From Desulfuromonas sp. (GTDB lineage: Bacteria; Desulfobacterota; Desulfuromonadia; Desulfuromonadales; Desulfuromonadaceae): DNA of 42,349 bases. Shown here piece by piece: positions 23,453 to 34,399 of the stretch. The DNA lies in contig PKUE01000137.1 of NCBI GenBank assembly GCA_002869685.1, forward strand, positions 1-42,349, in the 5' to 3' direction. Each line of letters starts with the position of its first letter. Within the stretch, counting starts at the first letter, position 1. The notes below the pieces were generated by a model. It ran no database searches. It saw only the letters and a program-made list of their open reading frames with translations, and was not told the DNA's origin. Made by a program: the position numbers and the translations under genes.

Positions 23453-24061
23453 TCAAACGTTATCGTCAAGACTCGAGCGCTCTTCAATCGCAATTTCCAA
23501 CCGCTCCCAAACTTCATCACGCCCCTCTTTGCTCAGCGCGGAAAACAGGGAAAAGGCTTCACGCGGCAATCCGGTCGCCTCAACAATCGGAGCGATCTGC
23601 GCCGCCCGCCGATTACGAGTGACTTTATCCACCTTGGTGATCACCGGGATCGTCGGCACTTCATACTCCTCGAGCCAGTCCAGCAATTGAAGATCTTCTT
23701 CGCGCGGGACGCGCCGGATGTCAAACAACACCACCACCGCGCACAGATTGGGACGACTCTGCAGATAAGTCTGAATCATCGGCCCCCACTGTTTTTTAAC
23801 CGCCATCGGCACCTTGGCAAAGCCGTAACCGGGAAGATCGACGAGATTGATTTCGTCATTAAGATCAAAAAAGTTAATCAATTGCGTCCGCCCCGGTGTG
23901 GACGAGGTGCGCACCAGACTTTTACGCTGCACCATGACATTGAGCAGCGAACTCTTACCAACATTACTGCGCCCGGCAAAGGCAATTTCCGGACGATCTG
24001 CCGACGGATAATGACTTGGGCGGGTGGCACTTTTGACAAAGGTGGCCGATTTAATCTGCAT
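23453..24061 (-). CDS. engB: Ribosome biogenesis GTP-binding protein EngB/YsxC
   Basis: 202 residues; a TRAFAC-class GTPase needed for assembly of the large ribosomal subunit. G1 [13 protein letters not shown]2 region [11 protein letters not shown]3 DLPGYGFA and G4 TKVDK are all present in order. Its start codon overlaps the end of the diguanylate cyclase gene by 11 bases, so translation is probably coupled. Length and motif spacing are normal. Confidence 0.97.
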   Translation of the reverse strand: MQIKSATFVKSATRPSHYPSADRPEIAFAGRSNVGKSSLLNVMVQRKSLVRTSSTPGRTQLINFFDLNDEINLVDLPGYGFAKVPMAVKKQWGPMIQTYLQSRPNLCAVVVLFDIRRVPREEDLQLLDWLEEYEVPTIPVITKVDKVTRNRRAAQIAPIVEATGLPREAFSLFSALSKEGRDEVWERLEIAIEERSSLDDNV

Positions 24062-25112
24062 TCAGTTCTGCACTTTCATGCCGGGCAACGGTATGCACCT
24101 TGCTGCGGCGTTTATGAACATAGAGAGCCTGATCGGCTTTTTTCAGCACCTGCTCGGCACTGAGCAGTTCCACATCAGGCAACGAGGCCACCCCGTAACT
24201 CAACGACAAGGGCAGCTGATTTTCACCATAGCGTAATCCACGCTGTTTCAATTCTTTCTGCACCCGCACCATCAATTGATCGGCCTGATCGGCAGCGGTC
24301 TGCGGCAACACCAGGACAAATTCGTCACCGGCATAACGCGCCACCAGATCAGTGGTGCGGCTGTAGTGCTTGAGTTGTTCGGCCAGATGTTGCAACAGGG
24401 CGTCACCGGCATCATGGCCATATCGGTCATTGATCAATTTAAAATCATTGAGATCAATAAACACCACAGCCAGAGGTGTATCATAGCGTCTGGCCCGGTC
24501 AAACTCACGTTTCAGCGCCTGGGCGAGAACCCGCCGGTTGAATAATCCGGTCAATGGATCGAGACAGGCCAGCGACTGGACTTTTTCATGGGCGGTAACA
24601 TTGGAAACACAAATCGATACCTTCAACGCCAAACGGTCCAGCAGCACGGTATTCAAACCGGGCGCAAAGCGATGCGCATCGACATCGGCCTGATTCAGAG
24701 TGCCGATCAGTTCACCATCCAGATAGATGGGCGCCAACGCCATCGAACGTACGGCATAGTGCTGATCGCGCGGCAGCAGCGCCAGATAACGATGCAGCTG
24801 CTCATTCACCAGCTGGGTTTTGCTATCCTCGCGGATCAAGCGCTGCAACTGATGACGGTCCACCAGATTGATGCGACACTCCCGGCTACGTGGAGCACGA
24901 CATTCCTGAAGCATGGCCGCCACCTCGGTATCCGCTATCAACGAGAACCAGACAAAGGGCACGGCAAAAACATCAGAGATCTCTTTAAGCAACGTATCAA
25001 AGAAATCGCCGAAATTCAGGGTGGCGAGAATTTTCATCTCCACCTTGTAAAATTTTTCCGCCAGTTGCTCATTTTCGCGAACGCGCTCAAAAAGACTTTT
25101 GTCATGACGCAT
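24051..25112 (-). CDS. Diguanylate cyclase with N-terminal GAF/DUF484-type sensor
   Basis: 353 residues. The first 30 form a helix, residues about 30-170 a GAF/DUF484-like domain ([26 protein letters not shown]...), and 180-340 a GGDEF domain. The signature reads AGDEF at 261-265, a form usually active. RTTD at 252-255 is an RxxD inhibitory site five residues before it. The substrate-selecting aspartate in GHDAGD (D237) is kept, so cyclic di-GMP is expected rather than the cyclic AMP-GMP made by the serine-bearing Geobacter variants. No membrane segment: a cytoplasmic sensor. The ATG at 25112 follows AGGAAG; it begins 19 bases after the oxoprolinase stop and overlaps engB. Confidence 0.92.
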   Translation of the reverse strand: MRHDKSLFERVRENEQLAEKFYKVEMKILATLNFGDFFDTLLKEISDVFAVPFVWFSLIADTEVAAMLQECRAPRSRECRINLVDRHQLQRLIREDSKTQLVNEQLHRYLALLPRDQHYAVRSMALAPIYLDGELIGTLNQADVDAHRFAPGLNTVLLDRLALKVSICVSNVTAHEKVQSLACLDPLTGLFNRRVLAQALKREFDRARRYDTPLAVVFIDLNDFKLINDRYGHDAGDALLQHLAEQLKHYSRTTDLVARYAGDEFVLVLPQTAADQADQLMVRVQKELKQRGLRYGENQLPLSLSYGVASLPDVELLSAEQVLKKADQALYVHKRRSKVHTVARHESAELNAD

Positions 25113-25131
25113 GACGGCATCTTCCTTTGAA

Positions 25132-28100
25132 TTAACGCTGACCCCGATCACTTTTTCGACATTGGCCCATCATAGCAGAGCCGGAACAACTATCGTCACA
25201 TTTTCCGTAGCCACCACCACCCGGTGTCTCAATCGACACCCGATCACCGGCAACCACCGCGACACTGTTTTTGCCCCCGAGGTTGATCCAGCCACGTTCC
25301 GGCCGCCACAAACGGTTACGTCCCGGCCGCGCAGGGGCACCACCCGCCAGCCCGTAAGGGGCAATAACCCGTCGTTCCGAAAGGATCGAAACCGTCAACG
25401 GCTGCAGGAATTCCACCTCGCGTACCAGACCGTTACCACCGACAAAGCGCCCACAGCCACCAGATCCATAACGCACGGAAAACTGGCGCAACATCACCGG
25501 ATAACGCAGTTCGAGAATTTCCGGATCGGTAATCCGGGTATTGGTCATATGGCTGTGAACCCCGGAGCAACCATGCCAGTTCGGCCCGGCGCCCGTACCA
25601 CCGCCGATGGTTTCATAATAACCAAACGCCTGGTTGCCGAAAGTCAGATTATTCATACACCCTTGCGAGGCCGCGACACAACCAAAGGCTTTAAAAATCA
25701 CGTCAACAATCCGCTGCGAGGTCAACACATTGCCCCCGACCACGGCAGCCTGGTCGTCGGGATCCAAGATCGATCCGGGAGAAGTCAGCAGGGTTACCGG
25801 GCGCAGGCAGCCCTGGTTCAGAGGGATCGGCTCAGCGACCAGACACCGTAACGTATAGAGAATTGCTGACCAGGTCACCGCCCGCGGGGCATTGAGGTTA
25901 CCCCACTGCTGTAGATCACTGTCGCGAAAGTCAAAGACGGCCCGCCCCTGGGCATCCACCTCAACACTCAGGCGCAGGGCGGTTCCATCATCAAGGCGAT
26001 CTTCAGCGCACAACTGCCGCCCCCCCTGATGATCCTCCACCAACTGCAACAATCCGGCACGCACAGCCGCTTCGGCATGATCCTGAATATACCCCATATA
26101 GGCGGCAACGCAATCGCTGCCAACCTGATCCAGCAGGGTCTGCAACAGGCGGCAGCCACATTGATTGGCCGCGATCTGTGCACGAAAATCGGACAGATTA
26201 TCTTCCAGTCGACGACTGCCGGGCACAACCTGACCATCGGCCTCACCGGCAGATTGAAGCAGCGCACGCACCGCCCCATCCTGAAAGACGCCCCTCTTCA
26301 CCAGCTTGAAACGCTGAATGGCACAGCCCTCTTCCGCCAGCGTACGCGAAAATGGCGGCATGGACCCCGGCGTGATCCCACCGATATCGGCATGATGGCC
26401 ACGGTTGGCCACATACATGACAATCCGCCCCTGTTGCCACAGCGGGGTAATCACCGTCATATCGGGCAGATGACTCCCGCCCATGACGGGATGGTTACTG
26501 AGCAGAACATCACCGGGTTCCAGCGGATCCTCTTCAACAGCAATCTGGGCACACACCGCCTCCCCCATGGCGCCAAGGTGCACCGGTGTGTGGGGCGCAT
26601 TGGCGACCAGATTGCCCCGGGCATCAAACAGCGCACAGGAAAAGTCGCAGCGTTCTTTGATGTTGGTCGACATGGCGGTACGTTGCAGGGCATAGCCCAT
26701 CTGCTCGGCAATCGACATAAAACGATTACTCAACAACGCCAGCTGAATCGGATCCAGTGCCGTTGTGTAAGACTGGGCCCGGGCACTAACCTCGATCAAC
26801 AGATCGCCATCGTCATTAAAACGAGCGCGACAGCCCGGCTCAACCACCACGGTGGCCGTGTCCTGAATCAACAACGCCGGTCCGGTCAGCTCGGTAAGAC
26901 AGCGCCCAGTCGGCCAATGATATACCGGCGTATCATGGTAGTCTCCCGCCAGATAGCAGGACACGGTGGCATACGGGGACAATGACTCGTCAGCGTCCTG
27001 ATTCCCGGCTGCGACCACAACAGCGCGACATCCCGAGGCGCGCACCCGCAGGTCGTCCACTTCAATCGCAGCATCAAGCTGAAAACCATATTCACGCTGA
27101 TACGCGTCACGAAAGGCGCGACCATAATCGCCATCGTCCGGCCGGGGGATCATCAGAGCGTGATCGGTTGCGGCATAACGCAAATTGAGGTAGCACTGAC
27201 TGGTGATCTGCTGCGGTTCAAGCCCCTGATCAAGCAACGGCTGGCAGGCTTCGTCCGTCAACTGCGCCAGACACTGCTCCAGTTCGGCCAAGTGCTCCGT
27301 CGTCAATACACCACTGGCGGCCTGCTGCACTTCATTAACGGGCTGAGCCAATTCCATCCCATAGGCCGAAAGGATTCCGGCGTGCCGGTGGATAAAAATG
27401 GTCTGAATGCCAAGTTTGCCAGCCATGGCGCAGGCATGCTTACCACCGGCACCGCCGAAGCAGGCCAGAACATGTTCGGCCAGATCAAAGCCCTTTTGCA
27501 CCGAAACCGCTCGCACCGGACGAGCCATCTGCTCGTTGGCCACGTCGATAAATCCGGCAGCCACCTGTTCCTGAGTCATCTCCGGCCGCCCCTGGCCACG
27601 TAGCCAGGCGTTGACCTGCGCCGTCAATTCGGCAAAAGCCCGGCGCGTGGCATCGAGGTCGAGGGGCTGACGCTCGTCCTCACCAAAAATTTTCGGGAAA
27701 AATTCCGGCTGCAACCGTCCCAACAGCAGGTTGGCATCGGTGACGGTCAGATAGCCCCCTTTACGGTAGCAGACCGGACCGGGATGAGAGCCTGCGGACT
27801 CCGGCCCAACCTCGAACATGCCATGACGAAAGAACAACCGCGAACCACCACCGGCGGCGACGGTCTGGATATTGAGCTGCGGAGCCTGAATGCGCGCTCC
27901 GGCGACGACCGTGTTCTGCACCAGATCGTAGTCACCGTCATAGCGCGACACATCGGTGGAAGTTCCCCCCATGTCAAAACCGATAGCGGGACGCCTGGGC
28001 AGTGCCCGTTGACAGGTCTGGGCAAATCCGACAACACCACCGGCCGGACCTGACAACAAGGCGCGACTACCGTTGAAACGCTCTGCCGTCACCAGACCAC

Positions 28101-28911
28101 CATCCGAGGTCATAAAACGCAGCTCGGTCTCGGCCAGTCGGTCACTGAAACCGTCGCAGAAGCTTTCAATATAATGCTGGATCTTCGGCGTCAGATAGGC
28201 ATCGACCACAGTGGTATCTCCACGCGGCACCAGACGCACCGTCGGCATTACCTGATGCGACAAAGAGACCTGACAGAATCCGAGCTGACGGGCCACGTCT
28301 CCCACCTGGCGCTCATGTTCCGGACAGGCATAACCGTGAACCAACGCAACGGCAACACTTTCACAACCCCGTTCACGCGCCTGTTCGAGTTGGCGACGAA
28401 CCTGGTGCAGATCGGGCGCCTGGACAATCCGGTAATCACGACCATCCAGACCGACAAGATCCGCGTCTTCATCCGGCTGAGCCGGACGTACCCGCTCAGC
28501 AACCGCCACAACCTCCTGGTAAAGGGGTCGGACTTTCTCAACCTGCAGGGCAAACAGATCGGGGCGGGTCTGGTCACCGATCTCCAGCAGATCGGCAAAA
28601 CCGTCACTGATCAGCAACACCGTCGCCGCACCCTTATGTTCCAGCAGGGCATTGGTCGCCACCGTGGTCCCCATGCGCACGGAATCGATCCCTGCGGCAC
28701 TGAACGGTTGCGTCAGCGGCTGGTCGTCACAGATCTGCTGCAGAATCCGCCGGATTCCCTCGCGCGGCGCATCGGCATAGTTGCGCGGATCTTCCGACAG
28801 CAACTTATGGACAAAACTGCGGCCATCGGGCAAGCGGGCGTAGACATCGGTAAAGGTTCCGCCACGATCAATGGCGAAACGGATGCCGCTCCAGGGCAAC
28901 GTCACGATCAA
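25132..28911 (-). CDS. ATP-dependent 5-oxoprolinase / hydantoinase, fused HyuA-HyuB form
   Basis: 1259 residues, close to the length of fused 5-oxoprolinases. The HyuA half (about 1-690) begins [20 protein letters not shown] and has [19 protein letters not shown] and [15 protein letters not shown]. The HyuB half (about 700-1250) begins [37 protein letters not shown], with [27 protein letters not shown] and [20 protein letters not shown]. It would open 5-oxo-L-proline to glutamate or act on a related cyclic amide. The start appears to be TTG at 28911, overlapping the pepN stop (TTGA), with a GTG two codons later as alternative. Pairing with an aminopeptidase suits a peptide-salvage role, since N-terminal pyroglutamate is released during peptide breakdown. 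Confidence 0.92.
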   Translation of the reverse strand: MIVTLPWSGIRFAIDRGGTFTDVYARLPDGRSFVHKLLSEDPRNYADAPREGIRRILQQICDDQPLTQPFSAAGIDSVRMGTTVATNALLEHKGAATVLLISDGFADLLEIGDQTRPDLFALQVEKVRPLYQEVVAVAERVRPAQPDEDADLVGLDGRDYRIVQAPDLHQVRRQLEQARERGCESVAVALVHGYACPEHERQVGDVARQLGFCQVSLSHQVMPTVRLVPRGDTTVVDAYLTPKIQHYIESFCDGFSDRLAETELRFMTSDGGLVTAERFNGSRALLSGPAGGVVGFAQTCQRALPRRPAIGFDMGGTSTDVSRYDGDYDLVQNTVVAGARIQAPQLNIQTVAAGGGSRLFFRHGMFEVGPESAGSHPGPVCYRKGGYLTVTDANLLLGRLQPEFFPKIFGEDERQPLDLDATRRAFAELTAQVNAWLRGQGRPEMTQEQVAAGFIDVANEQMARPVRAVSVQKGFDLAEHVLACFGGAGGKHACAMAGKLGIQTIFIHRHAGILSAYGMELAQPVNEVQQAASGVLTTEHLAELEQCLAQLTDEACQPLLDQGLEPQQITSQCYLNLRYAATDHALMIPRPDDGDYGRAFRDAYQREYGFQLDAAIEVDDLRVRASGCRAVVVAAGNQDADESLSPYATVSCYLAGDYHDTPVYHWPTGRCLTELTGPALLIQDTATVVVEPGCRARFNDDGDLLIEVSARAQSYTTALDPIQLALLSNRFMSIAEQMGYALQRTAMSTNIKERCDFSCALFDARGNLVANAPHTPVHLGAMGEAVCAQIAVEEDPLEPGDVLLSNHPVMGGSHLPDMTVITPLWQQGRIVMYVANRGHHADIGGITPGSMPPFSRTLAEEGCAIQRFKLVKRGVFQDGAVRALLQSAGEADGQVVPGSRRLEDNLSDFRAQIAANQCGCRLLQTLLDQVGSDCVAAYMGYIQDHAEAAVRAGLLQLVEDHQGGRQLCAEDRLDDGTALRLSVEVDAQGRAVFDFRDSDLQQWGNLNAPRAVTWSAILYTLRCLVAEPIPLNQGCLRPVTLLTSPGSILDPDDQAAVVGGNVLTSQRIVDVIFKAFGCVAASQGCMNNLTFGNQAFGYYETIGGGTGAGPNWHGCSGVHSHMTNTRITDPEILELRYPVMLRQFSVRYGSGGCGRFVGGNGLVREVEFLQPLTVSILSERRVIAPYGLAGGAPARPGRNRLWRPERGWINLGGKNSVAVVAGDRVSIETPGGGGYGKCDDSCSGSAMMGQCRKSDRGQR

Positions 28912-31565
28912 TCCCTGTGCTGGGCCAGACTTTTGCTGACCATCTCATAAAGGTCTGCCGACAGATCGGGCGTATCGTGCAGGGTTTCCAGCGCTTTTTT
29001 CATCAGGGCACTGCGCGCCGCATCGTAACGTGGCCAGCGCAACAACGGCGCGACCAACCGGGCAGCAATCTGCGGATTAAACGGATCGATCAGGGCAATC
29101 TGCTGTTGGAGAAAAGCATAGCCCCGACCATCAGCGGCATGGAAGCGCACACTGTTGCCCTGACAGAATACACCGATCAGGGCGCGAACCTTATTGGGGT
29201 TATGCAGATTGAATGCAGGCGTTCCCATCAGCCGCTGCACCTGTTCCAGACAATCCTCCCGCCGCGAGCGGGCCTGCATACCGAGCCACTTCTCCACCAC
29301 CAACGGATCGTTCTGCCAGGTCTGATAAAAAGACTCCAGCGCCTGACAGCTCTCGCGGCTGTCCCGGTCCGCCAGCAACCCCAACGCGCTGCTGACATCG
29401 GTCATGTTCCTTCCGTCGCGGACCTGGCTGTGGAGCAATGCCGTCACTTCGGCATCGTTCGTCAATGCCGCCAGATAACCGAGGCACAGATTTTTCAGAC
29501 GGCGCTGCCCCACCGCCTGCGGCGTCACCTGATAGAGGCCGTCATCGTTGCAACGTCGATACACCGTCAGCAGATCGTCACGCAAAACCTCGGCAAGAGC
29601 AGTGCGGACAAATTCCCGGGCGGCAAAAATGGCGTCCGGATCGATCTGGGTCATCTGCTCGGCCAGATAATTTTCTGCCGGCAGGGTCAACGCCAGCGCC
29701 AGCAATGACGGATCTGTCTGCACATCCATCAGACTGGCCCGAAACGCGGCACAGTAGGTTGCGTCAAGGCTCAGCGACTGCCCCTGCTGTACCTTACCAA
29801 CAAGATCCAGCAACAGGGCGGTTGCCAAACGCTGACTGGCATTCCAGCGGTTAAAGGCATCGCTGTCATGGGCCATGAGAAACGCCAGTTCAGCAAAGGA
29901 GGTTTCCATCTCCAGTTTTACCGGTGCAGAAAAGTCGCGCAACACTGACACCACCGTGTCAGCGGGGACGCCCTCAAAACAGAAGCTCTGCTGTGCTTCG
30001 GTAACCGAGAGGACCCGTTCATCTTTAGCGTCATCGGCGCTTTCTCCAGCCAGGAGAACCGGCACAGACTGTCCATCGGCGGCCAGCAACGCCAGACGCA
30101 GCGGGATGTGCATCGGCTGTTTCTCCGCTTGCCCCGGTGTCGGCGGGCACTGCTGCTCTACATCGAGAATCAACTGGTTGCAAGCGGGATCATGGCGTTG
30201 AGCAATTTTCAGCCGCGGTGTTCCTGCCTGGGAGTACCACAGGCGAAATTGGCTCAGGTCAGCACCACTGGCATCCTCCATGGCGGCCACGAAATCATCG
30301 GTGGTGACGGCCTGACCGTCGTGACGCGCGACATACAGACGGATTCCGGCCATAAAGCCATCATGGCCGAGCAGGGTCTGCATCATGCGGATCACCTCGG
30401 CGCCCTTGTTGTAGATGGTCATGGTGTAGAAATTGTTGATTTCCAGATAAGACTCCGGCCGGACAGGATGGGCCATCGGTCCGGAATCTTCGGCAAACTG
30501 ATGTCCCTGCAGCAAGCGCACCTCTTCAATCCGCTTCACCGCTGCCGAGTTCATATCTGCAGAAAACTCCTGATCGCGAAAAACGGTCAACCCCTCCTTG
30601 AGACTGAGTTGAAACCAGTCCCTACAGGTGATCCGGTTCCCGGTCCAATTGTGAAAATACTCGTGGCCGACAACACCTTCGATATTGAGAAAATCATCGT
30701 CGCTGGCCGTTTCCGGTCGTGCCAGCACGTACTTGGAGTTGAACACGTTGAGGCCCTTGTTCTCCATGGCGCCCATATTGAAATCATCGACGGCAACAAT
30801 CATGAAGCGGTCCAGATCGTACTCAAAGCCGAAGCGCTGTTCATCCCAGGCCATGGCCTTTTTCAGTGACACCATGGCGTAGTCGCACTTGTCGGCATTA
30901 CGTTCTTCAACATAGATCTGCAGTAGCACATCGCGACCAGAGGCGGTAGTAAAGCTGTCTTCCTGACAGACCAGATCACCACCAACCAGGGCAAACAGGT
31001 AACTCGGCTTGGGAAACGGGTCGTGCCAGCGGGTCATATGGCGACCACCGTCCAGATCGGCCTGCTCAACCAGATTGCCGTTGGACAGCAGCACCGGAAA
31101 ACGCGTTTTGTCGGCACGGATCGTCGTGGTGTAGCGGGTCATCACATCGGGGCGGTCGGGAAAATAGGTGATGCGGCGAAAGCCCTGTGCCTCACACTGG
31201 GTACAGAAGTTGCCGCTCGACAGATACAATCCCTCCAGCGCCTTGTTAGCCTGCGGATCAATTTCCGTGACGATCGTCAGCTCAAAGTGGTCCGGTACGC
31301 TGGCGATAACCAGACCACCGTCCTTACGACAATAGTCGCTGGCAGCAAGGTCCCGTCCATCAATCTGAATCGATCTCACCGGCTGCCCGGCGCCATGCAA
31401 CGCCAGAGACGCAGAGGCGTCGCCCTGAGCCTTGCGTTGATAGACCACGCGCGACTCCACGCGGGTCCGACTCGGTTCAAGATCAAAGCTCAAGGCAATG
31501 GATTCGACCTCGAATGGAAACGGCATATAATCTTTCAGATAGGTGGGCTGGGGCTGTTTTGCCAT
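28908..31565 (-). CDS. pepN: Aminopeptidase N (M1 metallopeptidase)
   Basis: 885 residues, near the 870 of E. coli PepN. It removes N-terminal residues from peptides in the cytoplasm. The substrate-recognition motif GAMEN is at 265-269, the zinc motif HEYFH at 301-305 with the third ligand E324 (SLKEGLT). The C-terminal superhelical domain carries the helical repeats to the end ([32 protein letters not shown]). The ATG at 31565 has GGGAG seven bases upstream; a longer frame to 31655 crosses a terminator and is not used. First gene of the seven-gene minus-strand operon. Confidence 0.97.
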   Translation of the reverse strand: MAKQPQPTYLKDYMPFPFEVESIALSFDLEPSRTRVESRVVYQRKAQGDASASLALHGAGQPVRSIQIDGRDLAASDYCRKDGGLVIASVPDHFELTIVTEIDPQANKALEGLYLSSGNFCTQCEAQGFRRITYFPDRPDVMTRYTTTIRADKTRFPVLLSNGNLVEQADLDGGRHMTRWHDPFPKPSYLFALVGGDLVCQEDSFTTASGRDVLLQIYVEERNADKCDYAMVSLKKAMAWDEQRFGFEYDLDRFMIVAVDDFNMGAMENKGLNVFNSKYVLARPETASDDDFLNIEGVVGHEYFHNWTGNRITCRDWFQLSLKEGLTVFRDQEFSADMNSAAVKRIEEVRLLQGHQFAEDSGPMAHPVRPESYLEINNFYTMTIYNKGAEVIRMMQTLLGHDGFMAGIRLYVARHDGQAVTTDDFVAAMEDASGADLSQFRLWYSQAGTPRLKIAQRHDPACNQLILDVEQQCPPTPGQAEKQPMHIPLRLALLAADGQSVPVLLAGESADDAKDERVLSVTEAQQSFCFEGVPADTVVSVLRDFSAPVKLEMETSFAELAFLMAHDSDAFNRWNASQRLATALLLDLVGKVQQGQSLSLDATYCAAFRASLMDVQTDPSLLALALTLPAENYLAEQMTQIDPDAIFAAREFVRTALAEVLRDDLLTVYRRCNDDGLYQVTPQAVGQRRLKNLCLGYLAALTNDAEVTALLHSQVRDGRNMTDVSSALGLLADRDSRESCQALESFYQTWQNDPLVVEKWLGMQARSRREDCLEQVQRLMGTPAFNLHNPNKVRALIGVFCQGNSVRFHAADGRGYAFLQQQIALIDPFNPQIAARLVAPLLRWPRYDAARSALMKKALETLHDTPDLSADLYEMVSKSLAQHRD

Positions 31566-31633
31566 AACACATCTCCCGACAGGTACAAATAAAGGAGCCA
31601 TCAGACTCCGGGACAATATACATTGTGCTGAAT

Positions 31634-31666
31634 AAAAAGGCCCCACTCCGGTCACGAAGCGGGGCC
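31634..31666 (-). terminator. Intrinsic terminator after the membrane-protein gene
   Basis: On the minus strand GGCCCCGCTT (from 31666) pairs with GAGTGGGGCC (to 31639) in a 10-bp stem with two G-U pairs, followed by TTTTT (31634-31638). It separates the gene at 31698-32462 from pepN. Confidence 0.86.
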
Positions 31667-31697
31667 ACTTATGACCTCATCACGAGCAGGAGCGTTC

Positions 31698-32462
31698 CTA
31701 CTCGATTAAAATGGCGTCGTTGTTGTCATCATCGTCGTGCTCAATACGGGGAACATCGTTACCGGACAACACCTTACCGTCACGATCCATCACCCGGTCA
31801 TCGTCAAGAATAATCAGGCCGGTTTTATCGACAACATCCTTTTTGTAACGGTACTGGTACTCCATGCTTTTCTTGCGCAGATTATAGCTCATGAACATCC
31901 ACACCAGCCCGAGCACCGCACCAACGGCAAGCAGAACCGCCAGAGCAATAAACAAATAATGCGCGGTACGCTCACCCACATGACCGATCACGGCCAGAAT
32001 ACCATCGAGCTTGTACACCACACCCGAAAGGACCACCAGCAACAGCAGCCCCATCAAAAAAGGAATCTGGCGAATCACGTAGATAAAGGCGTGGAAACGG
32101 TGGATACGGCTCTGCTGTTCCGAGTGGGACAGACCAATGGCGGTCTCCGTTGTCCCTGACGGTTGATGCCCGTAAAGGTATCGATCAAAACCGAGCACAA
32201 TCACGCCAAGCAAAAAGGTGATGGTCAACGGCACGATAAACGCGGCAAAGAAATACGACTTCCAAGGAAAAGGCACATTTTCCGGCCCCAGCTGACTGAG
32301 GAAACTGACAAAGAAAATGAACCCCTCGATAACACCAATCAGTATCAGATATTTGATAAACAGGTCTTTGAGTTCTTCACGGCAAAACAGAGCGGCAATC
32401 CCTCTGCGTGGCTGAGAACCCTGCTCCTGCGAATCATTCTGTTGTTTTTCACGCTCTGGCAT
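31698..32462 (-). CDS. Predicted four-segment membrane protein, unknown function
   Basis: 254 residues from an ATG with AGGAG nine bases upstream. A charged N-terminus (PEREKQQNDSQEQGSQPRRG) is followed by four hydrophobic segments near residues 35-58, 70-92, 132-155 and 168-192. A cytoplasmic C-terminal tail of about 60 residues ends in an acidic run (HDDDDNNDAILIE). No heme, metal or enzymatic motif. It stands alone between metY and the pepN operon, each side closed by a terminator. No family recognised. Confidence 0.72.
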   Translation of the reverse strand: MPEREKQQNDSQEQGSQPRRGIAALFCREELKDLFIKYLILIGVIEGFIFFVSFLSQLGPENVPFPWKSYFFAAFIVPLTITFLLGVIVLGFDRYLYGHQPSGTTETAIGLSHSEQQSRIHRFHAFIYVIRQIPFLMGLLLLVVLSGVVYKLDGILAVIGHVGERTAHYLFIALAVLLAVGAVLGLVWMFMSYNLRKKSMEYQYRYKKDVVDKTGLIILDDDRVMDRDGKVLSGNDVPRIEHDDDDNNDAILIE

Positions 32463-32622
32463 GATGACAACTCCTGCATGAACACATCGACATGACACGA
32501 TACAATCTGCGTATTTTAATCACGCAACAAAAAGCCCCTCACAAAACGGCTACTATAGAGCATTTCAGCCCCGATGTCTGTTGAAAAAGTGCAGGTCCCG
32601 CTGTTCTGCGAACCACACACTG

Positions 32623-32664
32623 AAAAACAACAGGCCGCAGAATGAGGGACTCTACGGCCTGTTG
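32623..32664 (-). terminator. Intrinsic terminator of metY
   Basis: A 10-bp stem pairs 32655-32664 with 32628-32637 around a 17-base loop that can add a short inner helix. TTTTT follows on the minus strand (32623-32627). Confidence 0.88.
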
Positions 32665-32697
32665 CAATGATACATGGAGTTGTCGTAAACGAAAAAA

Positions 32698-33975
32698 TCA
32701 ACAGAGCGCTAACGCCTGGTCAATATCGGCAATAATATCGTCCACATTTTCGATCCCCACCGACAGACGGATCAGGTCCGGGGTAACACCGGAGGCGATC
32801 TGCTGTTCCTCACTCAACTGACGATGGGTGGTACTGGCGGGATGAAGAACACAACTGCGCACATCTCCAACATGAACCACCATGGCAATCAGCTTGGTGC
32901 TCTCCATGAAACGGCGTCCGGCTTCAACACCGCCTTCAATGCCAAAGGTCAACACGCCGCTGGCGCCCTTGGGCAGGTACTTTTGCGTCCGCTCATAACT
33001 GGGATGACTGGGCAGCCCGGGATAAGAGACCCATTTAACCTTGGGATGCAGCTCCAGACGTTTAGCGACCGCCAGAGCATTTTCGCAGTGACGCTGCATG
33101 CGCACATGCAGTGTCTCCAGACCATGATTGAACATGAAAGCATTAAACGGACTCAGGCAGGTGCCCAGATCGCGCATCAACTGAACCCGTGCCTTGACAA
33201 TGTAGGCCAGATTGCCAAATTTCTCGGTGTAGCACAAACCATGATAGCTGGAATCCGGCTCCGTCATCTCCGGATACTTGCCATTGGTCCAGTCAAACTT
33301 GCCACTGTCAACAATGATCCCGCCAACGCTGGTCGCGTGGCCGTCAATATATTTGGTCGCAGAGTGGATAACAATGTCGGCACCATGCTCAAAGGGGCGG
33401 CACAGATACGGAGTCCCAAAAGTGTTATCAATGATCAGCGGCACCTGCATTTCGTTGGCAACCGCCGAAAACTTTTCAAAATCGAGCACGTTCAGGCCGG
33501 GATTACCGATTGTTTCGGCAAACAGGGCGCGGGTTTCCGGACGAAAGTGACTTTTGATCTCCTCAATGCTCGCTTCGGGATCAACAAAGGTCACCTCAAC
33601 GCCGAGCTTGGGCAGGGTGTTGTAAAACAGCGAATAGGTCCCGCCGTACAGAGTTCCGGCGGTGACGATGTGTTGACCACTGCGACAGATATTGAGGATG
33701 GACAGGGTACTGGCCGCCTGACCGGACGAGGTCGCCAGGGCACCGACGCCCCCTTCCATCTCGGCAACTTTCTGCTCAAACGCACCCCAGGTCGGATTAC
33801 CGAGCCGGGTGTACATGGGATCAAAGCAGTCAAGGTCAAACAGGCTGGCGATATGATCGGCACTTTCATATTTAAAAGTGGTACTCTGTACAATTGGCAT
33901 AATCCGCGGTTGTGCCGGTTCGGGACGGTAGCCACCTTGAATGGCCAGAGTCTCAACACTCCATTGCTCTTCCAT
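32698..33975 (-). CDS. metY: O-acetylhomoserine sulfhydrylase (PLP-dependent)
   Basis: 425 residues; it would join O-acetylhomoserine and sulfide to give homocysteine, the step before methionine. The Cys/Met-metabolism PLP fold shows SSGQAAST, the tyrosine-rich YGGTYSLF, PLP-aspartate DNTFGTPYLCRP, and the lysine for PLP in HSATKYIDGH. The MEEQWSVETLAIQGGYRP start and R-LSVGIENVDDII-D end are typical of MetY rather than cystathionine gamma-synthase. The ATG at 33975 has AAAGGAG seven bases upstream. It is monocistronic with a leader that may be long. Confidence 0.95.
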   Translation of the reverse strand: MEEQWSVETLAIQGGYRPEPAQPRIMPIVQSTTFKYESADHIASLFDLDCFDPMYTRLGNPTWGAFEQKVAEMEGGVGALATSSGQAASTLSILNICRSGQHIVTAGTLYGGTYSLFYNTLPKLGVEVTFVDPEASIEEIKSHFRPETRALFAETIGNPGLNVLDFEKFSAVANEMQVPLIIDNTFGTPYLCRPFEHGADIVIHSATKYIDGHATSVGGIIVDSGKFDWTNGKYPEMTEPDSSYHGLCYTEKFGNLAYIVKARVQLMRDLGTCLSPFNAFMFNHGLETLHVRMQRHCENALAVAKRLELHPKVKWVSYPGLPSHPSYERTQKYLPKGASGVLTFGIEGGVEAGRRFMESTKLIAMVVHVGDVRSCVLHPASTTHRQLSEEQQIASGVTPDLIRLSVGIENVDDIIADIDQALALC

Positions 33976-34399
33976 CTCTTTACTCCTTTGATCAAGATCT
34001 ATACACACGCAACATCCGGTGCCACGATCGACAGTGTGACTACGGATTCAGGACGAATAAAACAGGGGGATGAGGCTAACGTGTTTTCAGCAAAAAGTCA
34101 CTACGCAAAATAGCGCCAGCAGCCGCCCAACGGGGGAATAGCCATCCCGACGAAACCTGTCATACTTTACCAGGTAAGGTCGAGCACGGAGCCGCTCACC
34201 GCAACCTGTCGCCACCAGAGGCGCAAAGGGGCATGAAACTGCGCTTTTTCTGCATAAACCTGAAGTCACATGTTGATTTCCGCGGGCGATTCTGCTTAGA
34301 TATAAAGTTCAAAAATCTGTATACAACTGCATCACCATTTTATGCTGTTCTGTTATTTTTTGTATGAAATTTCAATGTGTTGTTCGGGAGGAGTCCATT
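33976..34399. other. Divergent spacer between metY and the tetraheme-repeat cytochrome operon
   Basis: A 424-base region with no convincing ORF. It contains the 11-bp palindrome TTACCAGGTAA (34167-34177) and TGTATACAA (34318-34326), the nine-base string also found upstream of the cbcA-like and cbcL-like genes. A weak plus-strand promoter could be TTGATT (34273-34278) with TAGATA or the TATAAA nearby, but the spacing is not ideal. I find no recognisable SAM, cobalamin or GEMM riboswitch on either strand. Confidence 0.45.

Noticed and set aside
34225-34245. Sigma-54 promoter upstream of the 12-heme gene
   Set aside because: GGGGCATGAAACTGC looks close to the consensus, but with the GG/GC pair placed ten bases apart the other positions do not match, and the better match has a one-base-short spacer.
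34190-34260. A riboswitch (GEMM, SAM or cobalamin) between metY and the 12-heme gene
   Set aside because: Pieces such as GGCGCAAAG and CCGCAACC look suggestive, but the helices needed for any of these classes cannot be drawn on either strand.
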